Positions 50,901-63,972 of a stretch of 64,000 nucleotides of DNA are shown piece by piece (the stretch's first letter is position 1; every line of letters begins with the position of its first letter). Source of the stretch: Nymphaea colorata (taxonomy: Eukaryota; Streptophyta; Magnoliopsida; Nymphaeales; Nymphaeaceae); the NCBI RefSeq assembly GCF_008831285.2, contig NC_045139.1:9945204-10009203 (forward strand). Direction: 5' to 3'. A program made the position numbers and the translations under genes. Under the pieces are notes generated by a model, which had not been told where the DNA came from, searched no databases, and saw nothing but the letters and a program-made list of their open reading frames with translations.

Positions 50901-51985
50901 TTCTAATGTCCCATTTCATGAGATGCTTTTGGTAATTGTCAGGATGGTTGATTCCTTGTTTCACATTCTCAGGAAAAAGAGTCGTGGGATATGAACACAC
51001 AAGAAAAAATTGAAGCTGCTGGACAGAAGAAAGAAGAGGGCAATGCATTGTTTAAGCAGGGCAAATACCTGAGGGCATCCAAGAAATACGAAAAGGTATG
51101 GTCTTCCATCTGTATTTTTGTTCTGATTTCCCTACCCTGTTCCAGAGAAAGCTTTGCCATCTATATGTTTGGTACCTGTCCATAATGATTAATTTCTGCA
51201 GGCGCACAAATATATTGAGTATGATACTTCATTCAGCGAGGAAGAGAAGAAGCAATCCAAGGTCCTGAAAATATCGTGCAATCTCAATAATGCAGCATGC
51301 AAGCTCAAGTTGAAAGATTATAAGCAAGCTGAGAAACTATGCACCAAGGTTGGTTTGGCATGATTTTTGTTTGTAGGTTGTTGTCTTCATGCAATTCAGA
51401 TCTTTAGTAGTGGTTTGTAAAGCATATATTACTGTTCGGATGTTAAACATGATGAGATGTTATAGGTCTTGGAGCTTGAGAGCACGAATGTAAAGGCTTT
51501 GTATCGGAGGGCTCAAGCTTACATAAATTTGGCAGATCTTGACCTGGCCGAAATTGACATCAAGAAAGCTCTGGAGATAGATCCTGATAATAGGTAAAGA
51601 ATGACTTCCGTGTGTTCGCGATCTCTTTGGTCGGGGTATTGAAGTTTATGCTGTTGTTTTCCCGTTATGGTAATCTTGAGTTACGGTGTTCTGATATAGG
51701 GATGTGAAGCTGGAATATAGAACCCTCAAGGAAAAGATGAGGGAATACAACAAGAAAGAAGCCAAGTTTTACGGCAACATGTTCGCAAGGATGAGCAAAC
51801 TTCAGGAAACTGAGGCGAAGGTATGGACAATCTGTTATTGATTTGTGCGCCCATGCACTTGTGCATGTCCGAAATCTGTGCTTGCCGTCACGTCACTCTT
51901 GCTGATTGCCTTTTTGGTGACTTTGTTGCAGAAATCTGGAAAGGAACAGACAGAACCCATGAGTGTTGACACGCCTTCAGCATAA
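47921..51985 (+). CDS. FKBP62: Multidomain FKBP immunophilin with TPR, FKBP62/FKBP65 (ROF) type
   Basis: Thirteen coding exons give 572 residues: 47921-48104, 48264-48350, 49163-49423, 49505-49582, 49697-49777, 50190-50384, 50520-50606, 50716-50888, 50973-51095, 51202-51348, 51466-51593, 51700-51820 and 51932-51985. Three FKBP domains lie near 57-145, 173-262 and 290-378, and a TPR region at about 398-510, which in this family binds HSP90. Pocket residues are complete in FK1 (Y64, F74, D75, V93, I94, W97, Y120). FK2 and FK3 lack the pocket Trp, as in the Arabidopsis proteins, so FK1 is probably the active isomerase. The family modulates heat-stress responses in cytosol and nucleus. The acidic N-terminus repeats EDFELPD twice. 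ROF1 and ROF2 cannot be told apart here. Confidence 0.95.
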
Positions 51986-54340
51986 CCAAATTGGAGGTGA
52001 CCAAGTCTGCTCGCTGTGGAGGTTGATCTGTTTCCAGTTCTAGCGTGTTCCAGTTTTCTGTCCTGAGTCCTATTTTGGGAATTGGCGTGTGACCATTATG
52101 TGTTTGGGATAGTGGTCATGTAAAAGTTCAGCCGAAAATAATCTCAGATGATCCGTTACGTGAAATGGTTTCAATTCCAAGTCTGCTTAGTCCGTGACAT
52201 GATGCTAAATGATGGCTCCTTTCAGCGTTATAGATTGACATATTGCGCTAGTTATTTTCTTTGTACCCATCTCTTTTTTTTCACTGCTTCTTTGGTGGTC
52301 TTCTCCTGGAGTATGAATGAATGTCTGATGGATGCCTTGGAGGCCGGCACGATTTCAATCGTGTAACAACCGCTTTCGAAGTTGCTGGTAAATGTGAAAG
52401 GTGGTTAACCGTAACAGGAAATGAATCAGCTTCAGTCCGTTTTTGCTGATTTATTCTAGGGTTTATGAGTCTTTTGCTTGGCAGCTCAAGAACATGAAGC
52501 TAAAGTACTTTTTTTTGGTTCCATAAGTGAGTGGTATACCTCGATGAACAATTCGACCTTCGAATGCCTTCTTTCGTGGTGTTCTCGAGGGGCGATACGC
52601 ATTTTAATTCGTGAACGCCACCTGTTGTGCCTCTCGAAATGAAGTCTATGGCGCTTCGCTAAAACCATGATTGCCTTCCTCGCAACCCTGGTCCGTCCCC
52701 AACAAAATTGTGACAGCGTCTTTGAGAAAACCCCCAAAATAAGGCATTTGGTCGTCTAAGTCATTGCTCTTGGTTACCTGTCAGTTTCTCCGACTTGAAG
52801 GATGTAGGGAGTGATATGGTTGGTTGCAGGGTGCATAATTTGGTTCAGAAGCACCAATCCATCTCGTCCATTCGTATCTGAATCATATGGAACGCGAGCT
52901 TACAAATCTTTTCGGACTCTTGAGATCTAACTCTAAGCCATTTAGCCAATCTGCTGCCAGGGATCTGGGGTCTTTACGCATTCTGCTCTTTCTTTGGCAT
53001 CACCAGCTCACTGCCTGTGGTGGTATAGGACCCATTTAACCGCAGATGATTTCTCTGAACTTTCAGCAGGCAAGTTTGCGCTTATCACTGTTCTATGCAG
53101 TAATAAACTGCAGAGAATCGGACGGAAATTGTACACATTTCCACCAGTAATTTCTTGCTGCAGCAGCTGGCAGCTACTTTAGTCGCTTCGAGGGCATGAG
53201 TTCCCGAGAGGTTTCTATTGAAGAAAAATGTTACTTGATCTAGTGAATCAAACAGTGAATAGACTCCTAGTTAGTGAGGTGGAAGGAGCTGGGTCGTTGC
53301 TTGATGATGAGAGCAGGCCTCAACGACCAATAAGCCTTAACACAAATAGAAAGACCAGCAATGTAATGGCAGAGTTATAACTTGATCCAATAAAACATTT
53401 TTCATATTCAAAATTTGACATTCTGAAATACGTCTCACACATGGAATTCTCTTGCTTGACGTGACGTAAAAGCCATGTTCAATGTTTCTCTTGTCATTCC
53501 CTACAAACAATGCTTTAAATGAGGTGAATCTCATGAGGTTGGATCATATAAACGGTAAAACTAAAGCAAATTGGGCCTGGTTTTTCTTTATATACAAACT
53601 TAACTTTCTGAAAGTGTGTCATGCTTTAAACATTTTAAGAAGACATTCTGCTTGACATTCGAATTCATAAATACTTGAAAAGTTAACGTCTGTCACTCTT
53701 GAATCCGATTATGAGAATGGATTGATTGATGCCAAATTTTGATAACACTAGTGTCAGTGGCTGAGCCAGAAATTTTAATTAAGGGTACTTTAACATTTGT
53801 ATATAAAAAAAAGTGAACATTAATGAAGTTTTTATGTGCAAATAAAGCCAATCCATGGGCGGGTGTGGGCGATTGCCCATGGCAGGCACAATGTAGCTTC
53901 AGTGCATAGTAAACCACCCCAAGAATCCCGGCCTGATTATTTTAAGAAAATAATAACTGATTATGAAAATGATAATTAAATTCTATAGGTTGATTATTTT
54001 CAAATCCAACACATGGATCATGTATAGAAGGTCGAATCAAATAGAAGTCCTTGTTGGTAAAGCTTTTATAGGCTAATCTGAGCTTTTATTTCTTAAAAAC
54101 TGAAAAATGTCATATGGTGTTCTGAAAATCTCGGTGATCAAATGAGAAATCTCAGCTATAACTACCAATATTTGAACTACTTAAAAGATAAAAATAACTT
54201 TCATTTAGTACATCTACTTGGTTACGACTCAATGGATCCCATGATCATGATCATGCATGTTCATATCCGATCAGACCCGATTCTACGGGGCAGTGGTATT
54301 TTTGCGATTTCGCGAACAAACCAGACCCTTTGTAAGGCTC
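51986..54340. other. Intergenic stretch, no gene seen
   Basis: Presumed 3' UTR of the ROF-type gene, then non-coding DNA. A degenerate segment at about 53750-53890 (gtggctgagccagaaattt start) resembles the GGGGCGGAGCCAG-type small repeats seen at 22.4 and 23.8 kb. Confidence 0.5.
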
Positions 54341-54356
54341 ACAAAAATGAACTCCA

Positions 54357-54365
54357 AAACCCTAA
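54357..54365 (+). promoter_or_regulatory. Telo-box upstream of the eS8 gene
   Basis: The motif aaaccctaa stands about 120 bp before the start codon. Telo-boxes are typical of plant ribosomal protein gene promoters, where they act with other elements to favour expression in dividing cells. A pyrimidine-rich stretch follows (54376-54408), as in many such leaders. No TATA box is obvious. Confidence 0.7.
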
Positions 54366-54485
54366 TCTTCTGTCCGCCTGTCCCTTCTTCTCTTTGTTTT
54401 TTTTTTTATCAGAGAGAGTCTTTGGGAGGAGCAAGCCGGGGAGCAAGGGGGGTGAGGGAGAGAAGAGAGAGAGAGCTTCGTCAAG

Positions 54486-56998
54486 ATGGGTAAGAAAAAC
54501 TCTTGGTGTACAATCTCTCGCTCTGTCTCTCCGTGGCTGTTTACTGACCTATCTCCTACTATGCGGTATGCATCTTTTCTGCAGGTATCTCTCGGGACTC
54601 TATGCACAAGAGGCGCGCCACGGGAGGGAAGAAGAAGGCTTGGAGGAAGAAGAGAAAGTAGATGATTTCCCTTTTCTCTCTGTCCATTGAATGGATCTCA
54701 TTCGTGTGAAAGGGTTTTCTGACAATTGATGTTGAATTTTTGGGTTTCTTCGTTAGGTATGAGCTCGGACGGCAGCCGGCGATGACGAAGCTTTCGAGCA
54801 ATAAGACGGTGAGGAGGGTTAGGGTGCGAGGCGGGAACGTGAAGTGGAGGGCTCTGCGTCTCGATTCCGGAAACTACTCTTGGGGCAGCGAGGCGATCAC
54901 TCGCAAGACACGTATACTCGAAGTTGTTTACAACGCGTCGAACAACGAGCTCGTGAGGACGCAGACGCTTGTGAAGAGCGCAATCGTGCAGGTCGATGCG
55001 GCGCCGTTCAAGCAGTGGTACCTCCAGCACTATGGCATCGATATCGGCCGCAAGAAGAAGGCAGCCGCCACCAAGAAAGAAGGAGAGGTGGAATTTTGTT
55101 TTTCCGATTTCCCCTTAATTGATTCGTTTATTTCCGTAGATTTAGTTGTATTTTTTGTGTGTTTTGCTTATTGATATTTCTCTTCATCCTGCGGTCTGTA
55201 AGTATTGTAGCAATTGGTGGTTTGTTGACAATGCTTCTTCGATAAGCTGGCGAATGGCTTCCAATTCAACCGACCTTTTGATCTTCTTTCACCCTATTTA
55301 ATGGCGCAGACTTTTTTGTGCATTTTGTCTTCGAGTATTTGAGAAACACGTTGACTGATCCTACTTGATTAATCAAATTGTGTATCATCTTTCTAGATAG
55401 CTGTGATTTTTCTCAATGATCCTTCACATTTTTCCTGAATTGCCAAGCTAATCCGTCATTTGTGCTGAAGCATTAGGTCTTGATAGTTGTCAAGATGCTG
55501 GAACTGTTTTAGCGTGGAAAAAACATATGTTTGGAACGTGTGATCAATTTATAAGACGGGTTTCACCCTGCCTTAGGTCAGACAAGAAACAAAGTATGGT
55601 TTTGTCTATTGAACCTCTAATTATTGACGTGGTTCCTATTTATTCACTTGTGCTCCTTGGAAATGGTCGGGTACTTGGGTTTTTTTTTTTTTTTCATTTT
55701 GATCACATTCAGGCATGAAGAAAATAAAAGGTCATTTAGAAACATAGCAGACGAAACATACAATTTGTTTTGTAAATTGTGAATAAATTGTGGCATATTT
55801 TGTGGTATTATCAGTTCATGATTGAGGTCCGTCTAATACATAAAGGTTTGTTAGGACCTTTGATCATGTTGTATCCTTGTGCTCATTATGATAGTAGTGG
55901 TGTGTTTTGATCCGTGGTCCATAGTATATGGTCTTTCTTGGTTTGGCTTATATACTAGTTCGAGCTATCCATTTTGTGGACATAAGATTATGCAAACTAG
56001 CATCACCTAATTTGACAAATTTCTTGTATTTATAATGAAATGATATTGTTAAAAACTTCATTATGTGGCTTCTAATTTCTGAAAGGATATTATTTTTGAA
56101 TGCGTGAAATTTGGATGAAATTGAACTAGGGTGTCTATGGTGCTCTCAATAGTTTTGTCCAATCAGAAATTGTCTACGGCTGTATGTAACCTCTTGTTGT
56201 TTATGAAAAACTTTTATAAAGCTCCATCTATGCGGCCTATTGTCTCCATGATTCTCTTTGTATGGGCGCCATGCCTTGCCCAAGATTAATTCAGTATTAG
56301 TTCTAGAGGATTATCTGATATCTATCATCAATCCCTACCAGTTCCTCAATGTTGCCGATTTTGTCTGTAAAAAGTAAGTGTAAGTGGCTTTTGGCTATAA
56401 ACAGACATAGATGCTTGGAGTTACCGCTTCATTATGCATACCTTATCACATTACCATGGCTGCTGGAACGTTGCCTGCCAATGGATGGGGCACTTTCATG
56501 TTATTTCTTGCCTGTCATTGCCAAAAGTTTCTTGCATAAGTTTGCGTCACAAACATGATATCTCTACTCGAGATCTTTCCCAGTATGCCTTTTTTGAGAG
56601 TTTGATATTCGATGGAGCAGCTGAAAGTTCTTCATATGACTTGTTGCCTTTTTTGATATGCGCAGGATGCTGACGGGGCAACACAGGAGACTAAGAAAAG
56701 CAACCATCTTCTGAGAAAAATCACGAAGCGTCAGGAGGGGCACAAACTTGATCCTCATATTGAGGAGCAGTTCAGCTCAGGCAGATTAATGGCTTGCATT
56801 TCATCTCGACCTGGTCAATGTGGACGAGCTGATGGGTGAGTGATTTTGTTAATCATTGGATGATTATTTGTCTCCGTTCTCCTGTTATTAATTATGTGGG
56901 CTTTCAATGACAGATACATACTTGAGGGTAAGGAGCTAGAATTTTACATGAAGAAGATTCAGAGGAAGAAGGGCAAAGGTGGAGCTGGTGCTGCTTGA
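54486..56998 (+). CDS. RPS8: 40S ribosomal protein eS8
   Basis: The five coding exons are 54486-54489, 54585-54657, 54757-55087, 56666-56835 and 56914-56998, giving 220 residues, close to the 222 of Arabidopsis RPS8A. The first exon codes for only the initiator Met plus one base, common in plant ribosomal protein genes. The start [18 protein letters not shown] and the [19 protein letters not shown] and [17 protein letters not shown] blocks identify eS8, a component of the small ribosomal subunit that binds 18S rRNA. The protein is very basic, and the C-terminus is GKGGAGAA. Intron 3 is long (1.6 kb) but contains no gene. Confidence 0.97.
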
Positions 56999-58049
56999 GC
57001 AACTTCATAGTTTTGAATTTTGCTCCCCTCCCAAGCTTTTTGTTCCTCAGTAGCTAAATGCTATGTTCACAATGGCAATTTTAATATTTTTGTTTTGTCC
57101 TTCTGATGATAAACGTTGAGGACTTGTGGCAGATTAGATTGGTTTCTTTCTGTGAACAGTTTCCTGCACGATTGGTTAAAAGTTGGATATGTTTCTACTC
57201 ATAGTACGTCTATTCGCTCTTTGGCTTTTGCCTTAACTTTTCCTTTCGGACTGCTGGTTCTGTGGTCGAATTTGATGAAATTTATCGTTGCATGCTAGTG
57301 TTTATCTGTTGAAACTTGTATTGAATTATGGGTTTAATGAAAATATAGCATTGCCAACTCCATCTGCAATGCAGAGTAATTGGCAGTTCAGTGCTTATAG
57401 ACACTAAACCACTACTCCTCATCGCCTATAGCACCATTCATGGGAACGGAGGGTTGAGTCCGGGCCTCATATTTATAATGTCATATTGCAAGGAATGATA
57501 CTCTGACTTCCCAAGACTATATCAGGTGTTGAATTTGGAAGGCACTAACCATTTTATTGTAAGAGATGCACCTAAAGGGATTGACATCGTCGCCTCTTTC
57601 GCCTTAAAAAGGTCTGGAGTCCAACGCCCAAGCCATTTGGCGGACGTTGTTCTTGACTGCAGCTGCTGAATATTGTGCAATAGGGTTCACCGTATGTAAC
57701 ATATTCCATTTCCACTTTTACAACGAACATAGCTATCATTTTTTTTGTAATTTAGAAAAGCAAAAGGAAGATTTGTGTTTACGTGGGGAGAGAAGGGGAG
57801 TGGCAGACTCTTTCGACTCCCATATCATTAGAAGCTTCCAGCAAGCTCAATCAACGTTATAGCTGAGGTTGAGCTTGGGGCTTATGAATGGACAAGAGAT
57901 TGAGAGGGAATATGAATCAGCCGACCCAGGGTGGAGATATTTTTGAACTCCAGTTTGTCATTTTGGAATTCCATTTCCAATAAAATCCCAGTCGGCATTG
58001 GCATTTTTTCCACCTAATTTGACATCAAAGGATCGTTGCATGACTTTTG
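56999..58049. other. 3' flank of the eS8 gene, no gene seen
   Basis: Presumed 3' UTR, then AT-rich DNA without recognisable features. Confidence 0.5.
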
Positions 58050-58600
58050 TGGCAAAATAGCATAAATGTTTGAGGTATGTGAATTCACTCCCCGTAAAGT
58101 AAATGCTGAAACTAGTGAGACACGTGAATTCATTGCTCCTAAAGTAAATGTTGAAGCTAATTCTTCAGCTACTGCTATGTCAAGTGCTTAATATTCTGCT
58201 GCGTCTACGATAGAGAGTGAAACAGTATTGTAGTATTACTCGCATGCACTGCATAAAATGAAATTACTGCAAAGAAAAAGCTCCTACACTAGTAATCAAT
58301 TATTGTAGCTTGTTTATTTCTAGCTAGACCTGACTGATGTACAGGAAACTTGGCTTATAGAGCCGATAAGATCCTAGGCAGTAACATGCTTTAGAGGTCA
58401 GTTTGAAATTGGATCTGTTACCTTGGAAATTGACAATATCCCCAAACCAAATCTGGATCAGTACATCGGATGGAAACCCTTGTAAATAGAATCGTTGAGA
58501 CATGGATCCTTTCATAAATCTTAAGGTCCGGTTTACATATCCGCGATGAACTGCGATGCGCCTACTCTTATAAAGGCGAAGCTCATGCACAACAAATTAT
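58050..58600 (-). mobile_element. Possible Copia pol remnant (LTR retrotransposon fossil)
   Basis: A minus-strand stretch resembles the region between reverse transcriptase and RNase H of Copia polyproteins, with a VNRTLRFMKG block like the usual V(K/H)RILRYLKG and a following Cys- and Tyr-containing segment. It is short and badly decayed. No LTRs were identified. The assignment is tentative. Confidence 0.33.
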
Positions 58601-59017
58601 TTTAATACTCGTTCCATGTTCGTATAGACACAGTTCGATCTTTAAGAGACATCCCATCTTCAAATGGTAGCTAATGGTTTTGGTTGCATGATGCCACTGT
58701 TGATTTGAAGCTTACCCGCCAATTGGTAGAAATATTCTATTCTTCCCTAATTTTTTATGTTATGATTCTGGGATTTTAAACTTTTGGAAAACTGTTAGTT
58801 TATAAATTTAGATCAATGCATGCATTTTAGGACCCATCGACTCGTAATGTAATAGTTCTTATACACCTTCGAATTTTTAACACCAGGTGTCATACGACTT
58901 CATCATCGTGAACGTTTTTTCTTTTTCCTAATATAGAGTGGCGGCATGGAGGTACTTCGAAGAAGCCGAAGCCTCCCCCACCTTATTTCTGTTTCCAGGG
59001 TTCAAAGCTATTCTAAA

Positions 59018-59109
59018 ATTTGGATGGAAAGGGAAACATTCATTAACTAGAATGCAGCACAAGATTTGGATGGAAAGGGAAACATTCATTAACTAGAATG
59101 GAGCACATC
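59018..59109. repeat. 46-bp tandem duplication
   Basis: Two almost identical units containing tttggatggaaagggaaaca and ctagaatg(c/g)agcaca stand head to tail about 600 bp before the cystatin gene. Confidence 0.9.
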
Positions 59110-59574
59110 TATTGTTTGTAATTTAAAAAGATAACACTAACAGGAATCAAACTAATTAATAAACTTTTATCTGTATACAATCCTACTAACTATACCACGC
59201 TTGTGAAGCTTTTTCTAAGTTCGAAAACGAAGTAACAATGTGGAGACATCTTTTAAAGCCTTGCTCATTACCTTATCACCTGATCTCAGTAGCCGAGTAG
59301 CTGGAAAACAGAGAGCCAGGCGGAAAATAACCAACGAAACCTCCCGAGGCGGCGCCGACGAATGCCTCTGAAGATCCAACGGCTTAAATTCGCTAATGTC
59401 CACGAAACCGAAGGCCAGGATTCATTTAATGAGGATGAGTACACTCGGCGACCCGTCGGAGTTATCTAGGGAACGGTTTTCTAGAACCGTGCTTTACCGC
59501 CCATCACCTCATCGGAACCCATTATCCACCGTCAAGCGGACGTCAGCAAGGACGCGGCACGCCGTTTGCGGGCC

Positions 59575-59582
59575 TATAAGTA
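59575..59582 (+). promoter_or_regulatory. TATA box of the cystatin gene
   Basis: TATAAGTA lies 95-102 bp before the start codon in otherwise GC-rich promoter DNA, with a pyrimidine-rich stretch near 59590-59610 as the probable initiation region. Confidence 0.65.
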
Positions 59583-59676
59583 GCATGCTGTCTTCCCCTC
59601 TTTCCTCCATCGGAGAAAAGGCCAGCTGTAGCAGAACCAGAGCTGAAGAAGAAGAAGAGTTCTCCGTTTTCCTACA

Positions 59677-60054
59677 ATGGCGATTTCGAGCTCATCGATG
59701 GCTTCCTTCTTCGTGTTCCTCTGCCTCGCCTTGGTCCTCGTTGGCCCTTCTTCCCTCTGCACAGCCCGTTCGTCGGGGTGGGTAGGAGGCAGGACGAAGG
59801 TGCCCAACGTCCAAACCAACCTGGAGGTTCAGGAGCTGGGGAGGTTCTCGGTGGAAGAGCACAACCGGAGGGATGGCGCCGACGTGGTGTTCCTGCGAGT
59901 GGTGGAGGCGCAACGGCAGGTGGTGTCGGGGATCATGTATTACCTCCGCATCGAGGGTGTGGAGGGCGGCGCCACCAGGCAGTTCGACGCCTCGGTGGTG
60001 GTCAAGGCCTGGTTGAGGTCCAGGGAACTCGTTTCCTTTGAGCCCGCTGCATAA
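59677..60054 (+). CDS. Secreted phytocystatin (cysteine protease inhibitor)
   Basis: A single-exon gene of 125 residues. Residues 1-30 form a signal peptide with a hydrophobic core FFVFLCLALVLVG. All inhibitory elements are visible: Gly-Gly at 37-38, the plant-specific helix motif LGRFSVEEHN (54-63), the first hairpin loop QVVSG (81-85) and the Trp of the second loop (W112, as AW instead of PW). The protein ends soon after the cystatin domain, so it is a small single-domain type that blocks papain-like (C1A) proteases and lacks the C-terminal extension that targets legumains. It is expected to act in the apoplast or vacuolar route. Intronless structure occurs among small plant cystatins. Confidence 0.95.
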   Translation: MAISSSSMASFFVFLCLALVLVGPSSLCTARSSGWVGGRTKVPNVQTNLEVQELGRFSVEEHNRRDGADVVFLRVVEAQRQVVSGIMYYLRIEGVEGGATRQFDASVVVKAWLRSRELVSFEPAA

Positions 60055-61141
60055 CCAGATGCCTCTTGTTCCTTTCTCTTTTTTCCTCCGTTTTCCTTTT
60101 GGAGGTGGGAGTTTTCCTGTGAGAGGTATTTATGCCAGAGAAGGCATTAAATAATGGATACGAGGCTTTCCTGAATGTGTGCATGGTTTTGAGGTAGCTG
60201 TAGTAAGTTACGGCCATGGACCTCGCGGAAAGACGGATGAAGAAAATGGCAGCTATAAGATGCTGCTCTGTTGTATTTACGAGTGTATGATCTTAAATTT
60301 TCATAAGTAAGACGAAAAAACAAAAGTTTTGATCGACCATTTGCTGCGGCTTGCCTTTCTGTATGTTTGTGCTTGTGGGAATTTGGCCTCTGCTATGAGT
60401 TCTTTTTTCCTCTATTCAGATGATATCTCCCCCAATTTTGAGTATCAAAAGGCTTCTGCTAAGAGAGATAGAGGGGTGTAACAAGAAAAATATCGCAAAT
60501 ATACTGAAATGCAATTTCTCAAGGACTCCGATTTGGTTGAACTCATACTGAAATTAATCTTTTTCATTTTTTTCTTGGTTAATACATTTTTGAAGTGCTT
60601 TTGCATGCTGTACAAGTTGGAAGTCCATGTTGGGTGCGACAAGTCAACTTTCTTAACGTTGCTTGTTCAATTCTGAACAATTTTTACATAGCTCAACAAT
60701 GAATTTGAAGAAAGATAAAGATAGAGAATGAAACAACTCTTCACTCAATCAAGGATAACACCAACAAGAAACCAGTCAACGATCTTTCTTTCCTTTTTTG
60801 TTCGTTAGACCTCAACAACTGACATGGTTCAACAATGGCTGTTCGATAAGGCAAGTAGTAAAGAAACAACTCTTCTCTTCTCATTCAAATTGTTTAATAT
60901 ATAATATTTCTCCGGCGCCTTTGCATGCCGTCCGTCTGGCGATACAATTCTCAAGTGAGTTTACGTCACGCGTTAGCGATTCATATGCGGATTCAATGGC
61001 GAGGGAAAATAAAAGGAGGAATTGCTGGAAAGTTCCATCGGACATCAAATAGATATTGCGTCGACCTGCCAAGGCACTTGAAAGTAATGCTTCTCTCGCT
61101 TATATATATATATAGAGAGAGGCACCTTAGACAATCTATGT

Positions 61142-61222
61142 GCTTGCTCGTAGCACTATAATGAAAACATATATAATGATGTGGTTGCTCGAGGCGCTAT
61201 AATGAAAACATATATAATCAGG
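61142..61222. repeat. 41-bp tandem duplication
   Basis: Two units share ttgctcg followed by ctataatgaaaacatatata with few differences. Confidence 0.8.
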
Positions 61223-62495
61223 TTGTCGTCTTTAGCCTTGACATGGCGTTTCCCTACTGGGGAAAAGGGATTATTCATTATATGGTCCAATGGCTTTTTT
61301 TCGAAAAGAAATAAAATACAGTAATCTACCTTCATAGATTTGCCTACCGGATACATAAATACTCGTGCCATGTATCGGATAGCAGATGACACTAGTCGTC
61401 TTCTAAGGCAACAGCCTGCGTGCATTCCGGCCACGTGGTAGGGTGACTCAGGGATTTCCGTCGTCATCAGAGCGACGCGGAAGCCAGATCCGAAAAGCTC
61501 TGTGAGTGTGAAAGACAGCAGTGGAAGACGCAGAGAAGCTCTGCAATCGTCATATTCATGTGAAAGAAGAAGAGCTTCATATTTTTTTGAAAATACATCG
61601 GTTGCTGCTGCATTGCATGCCGTAAACGCCGGCCAACACCCCTTTTACAACCTCTAGGATATATAGAGTGCCAGAGAGATGGGTTTAATATAAGCAGATT
61701 TCATAAGCGCGATATTGCAAGCTCTTTTTTTGCGAATTGAAAAAGGATTGCCATCACCGATCTTTATAAAGTTCTTAAAAATCGATCACCGATCATTTTA
61801 AATTAAGTTTTCAAATTCGATTGCCGCATTCGCCTTAGTCATCTAGTTATTTTGTTCCATTAAAAAAAATATTACGGACATGCTTGAAACCATATGGCCG
61901 TCAGTTTTGGGTGGTGGCCGGCCGCCGGCCAGTATTAATAAGTTGCAAAACAAATAGTTAGAGAAAGTGCCAAGAAGGATATGAATGAAAAGGAATTTGT
62001 GCCATACTACTACAAAGTCTTATTTGGAACTTAAAACTTTGTATGACATAGAACGGACTAGAGGGGTGGGGTCTGGTTTTGCCTTTTTTCAGTAAGTCGA
62101 GCGATGCTCAAGCATGTGGCAATGGAGTTGGCGTTCTATGACACGGTACCATCTCTCCGTCACTTACAAAAACTACGAAACAATTAATATAGAAGGACAA
62201 GAGCATGAAGTAAGCTATTGCATATCATCGTTTTTTTTCTAAGCAAATCATGTGAGAAGTCCTATTATTTGGTTAATTAAATGTACATACATATATATAT
62301 ATACATATATCATGCTAAGCTTTTTGTTTCTCCTTGTCCTTAGAGTTTAGAGTTGCATCGGATATCTGAAGCATGCTTGCATTCAAGTCTACCCTCCTTA
62401 CGGTACAAGAAAGAACATGGCCCCGCAAGTTGAACCAGAGACTGCACTTTGCAGAACGTGCATCAAGCTCGTCGATTTGAGTTGTTCCTGTAAAA

Positions 62496-62665
62496 TTGAA
62501 AAATTATGTCTATTACTTTTAGAATAAAATGCATTAGCGGGCTGACCTCAATTTATGTGTCTGTCTAAGGAACTTTCTACTAAAAATTAAAACTGAAAAT
62601 TATGTCTATTGCTCTTAGAATAAAATGCAATAGGGGGCCGACCTCAAATTATATATGTCTATTAA
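62496..62665. repeat. 96-bp tandem duplication
   Basis: Two units share aaattatgtctatt, ttagaataaaatgca and ccgacctcaa/ctgacctcaa blocks in order. Moderately diverged. Confidence 0.8.
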
Positions 62666-63589
62666 AAATTGTATTAGATATGGAAAACCTAATTTTTTTA
62701 AGCTTAAATATTCCGCTCGAAATGGTGATTACTTAGCTGCCCACAGAAACCGGCCTTTCAATGTCTAACAGTAAGCCAGAACCAGTCATGCGGGACGCCC
62801 GCTGAACTGAACCCAATTAAAGCTCTTATAATCGGCCCTCTGTGATGACGACCTCAATAATGAATAAGAAATTTTAGTTTGGTAGCCTCCCCTTTGGCTA
62901 TAGTCCTTATAAATGCAATAATTATTTTTATGACCATGTTGAGCTTTACAAAAATAAGAACATTTACATACCAAAGGCTGCTCAATAAATCAATGTTAAA
63001 GAAAAGGCAATTAAGTCATACGAATTGCATTTCTCAATATTATTTATCTTGAATTCAAGTGCTTTTTTGTTTACAAAAAAAGGAGACTGCCAGTCACTTG
63101 CTTTGTATTAATTTAACTTATATCTCAATTAGTTTTTCAGTAGTGAACACAATCATATGAATGGATCCTTCATTTTTCAAGGTGAAAGCAAGAAGCAAAT
63201 GGTCTCACATGTAATAAATAGTCCTGTAAATAAAAGTTTTCTCAAATAGAAGACAGATAGAGATTTGAGATACGAAAATGACTTGAATGGTTCTGGCCGA
63301 TCATACGATCTCTCGTGAATGATTTATCCAGAACTAGCATCCTAGCAGATCCAGATTATTCTATTATGCGTGTCTGAGTCCCAAATTGAAAGATTCAATC
63401 ACCTCATATACTCTCTGAGCTGGGCAGGTCAATCTACAGTAGAAGGCCTGTTATCAATTAGATTCTGAACATGTTGATTCGTTGCAGTCCTGTCATTAGT
63501 TTTATTTCATGGCTGTTAGACCTATAAGAAGTTGAGTTTTTTTCTCTTTTCTCCTCCGTGTGGAATGCTCATAATTTTAATTTTACGAA

Positions 63590-63637
63590 GAAGAAAACTA
63601 AAGCCGAAGCCAAAGAAGAAAACTAAAGCCGAAGCCA
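63590..63637. repeat. Short purine-rich tandem duplication
   Basis: Two units of aagaagaaaactaaagccga plus a few bases, period about 24-25 bp. Confidence 0.8.
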
Positions 63638-63972
63638 GTACATACACGAACAAACAAACTAAGCAAGCAAGGTTGATGCTGTCAAAACTTCTTTCCCATA
63701 TGAAAAACTAAAAGGAAAAGGAGATCTACAAGCGAGAAACTCATGGACTCCCATCCATCTTTGTCCCGAGACTTCCATGGCTTTACTGGTGCCTACGACC
63801 TCAACCCCTGAAAAGGATCCCGATTGAATGACTTATTTCTATGCAGGATGACCTCAAAATCTCCTGCATACCTCCATTATTTACTCCTCTCTCTACCTCA
63901 CCTAGAACTCCTCCCTCATCCTTCACTGATTCCCGAAAAGAAAAAACGAAAAAAAGAGGAAAAGCAGAAGAA

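Larger units (their letters stand above)
60055..63960. other. Intergenic stretch, no gene seen
   Basis: Presumed 3' UTR of the cystatin gene, then AT-rich DNA. It includes TA runs (about 61100-61114 and 62290-62300) and the tandem repeats at 61142-61222, 62496-62665 and 63590-63637. No conserved coding segment was recognised. Confidence 0.5.

Noticed and set aside
54142-54690. A 182-codon frame overlapping the start of the eS8 gene
   Set aside because: It runs through the promoter and leader and reads the first exons in the wrong frame. The spliced eS8 frame matches the family along its whole length.
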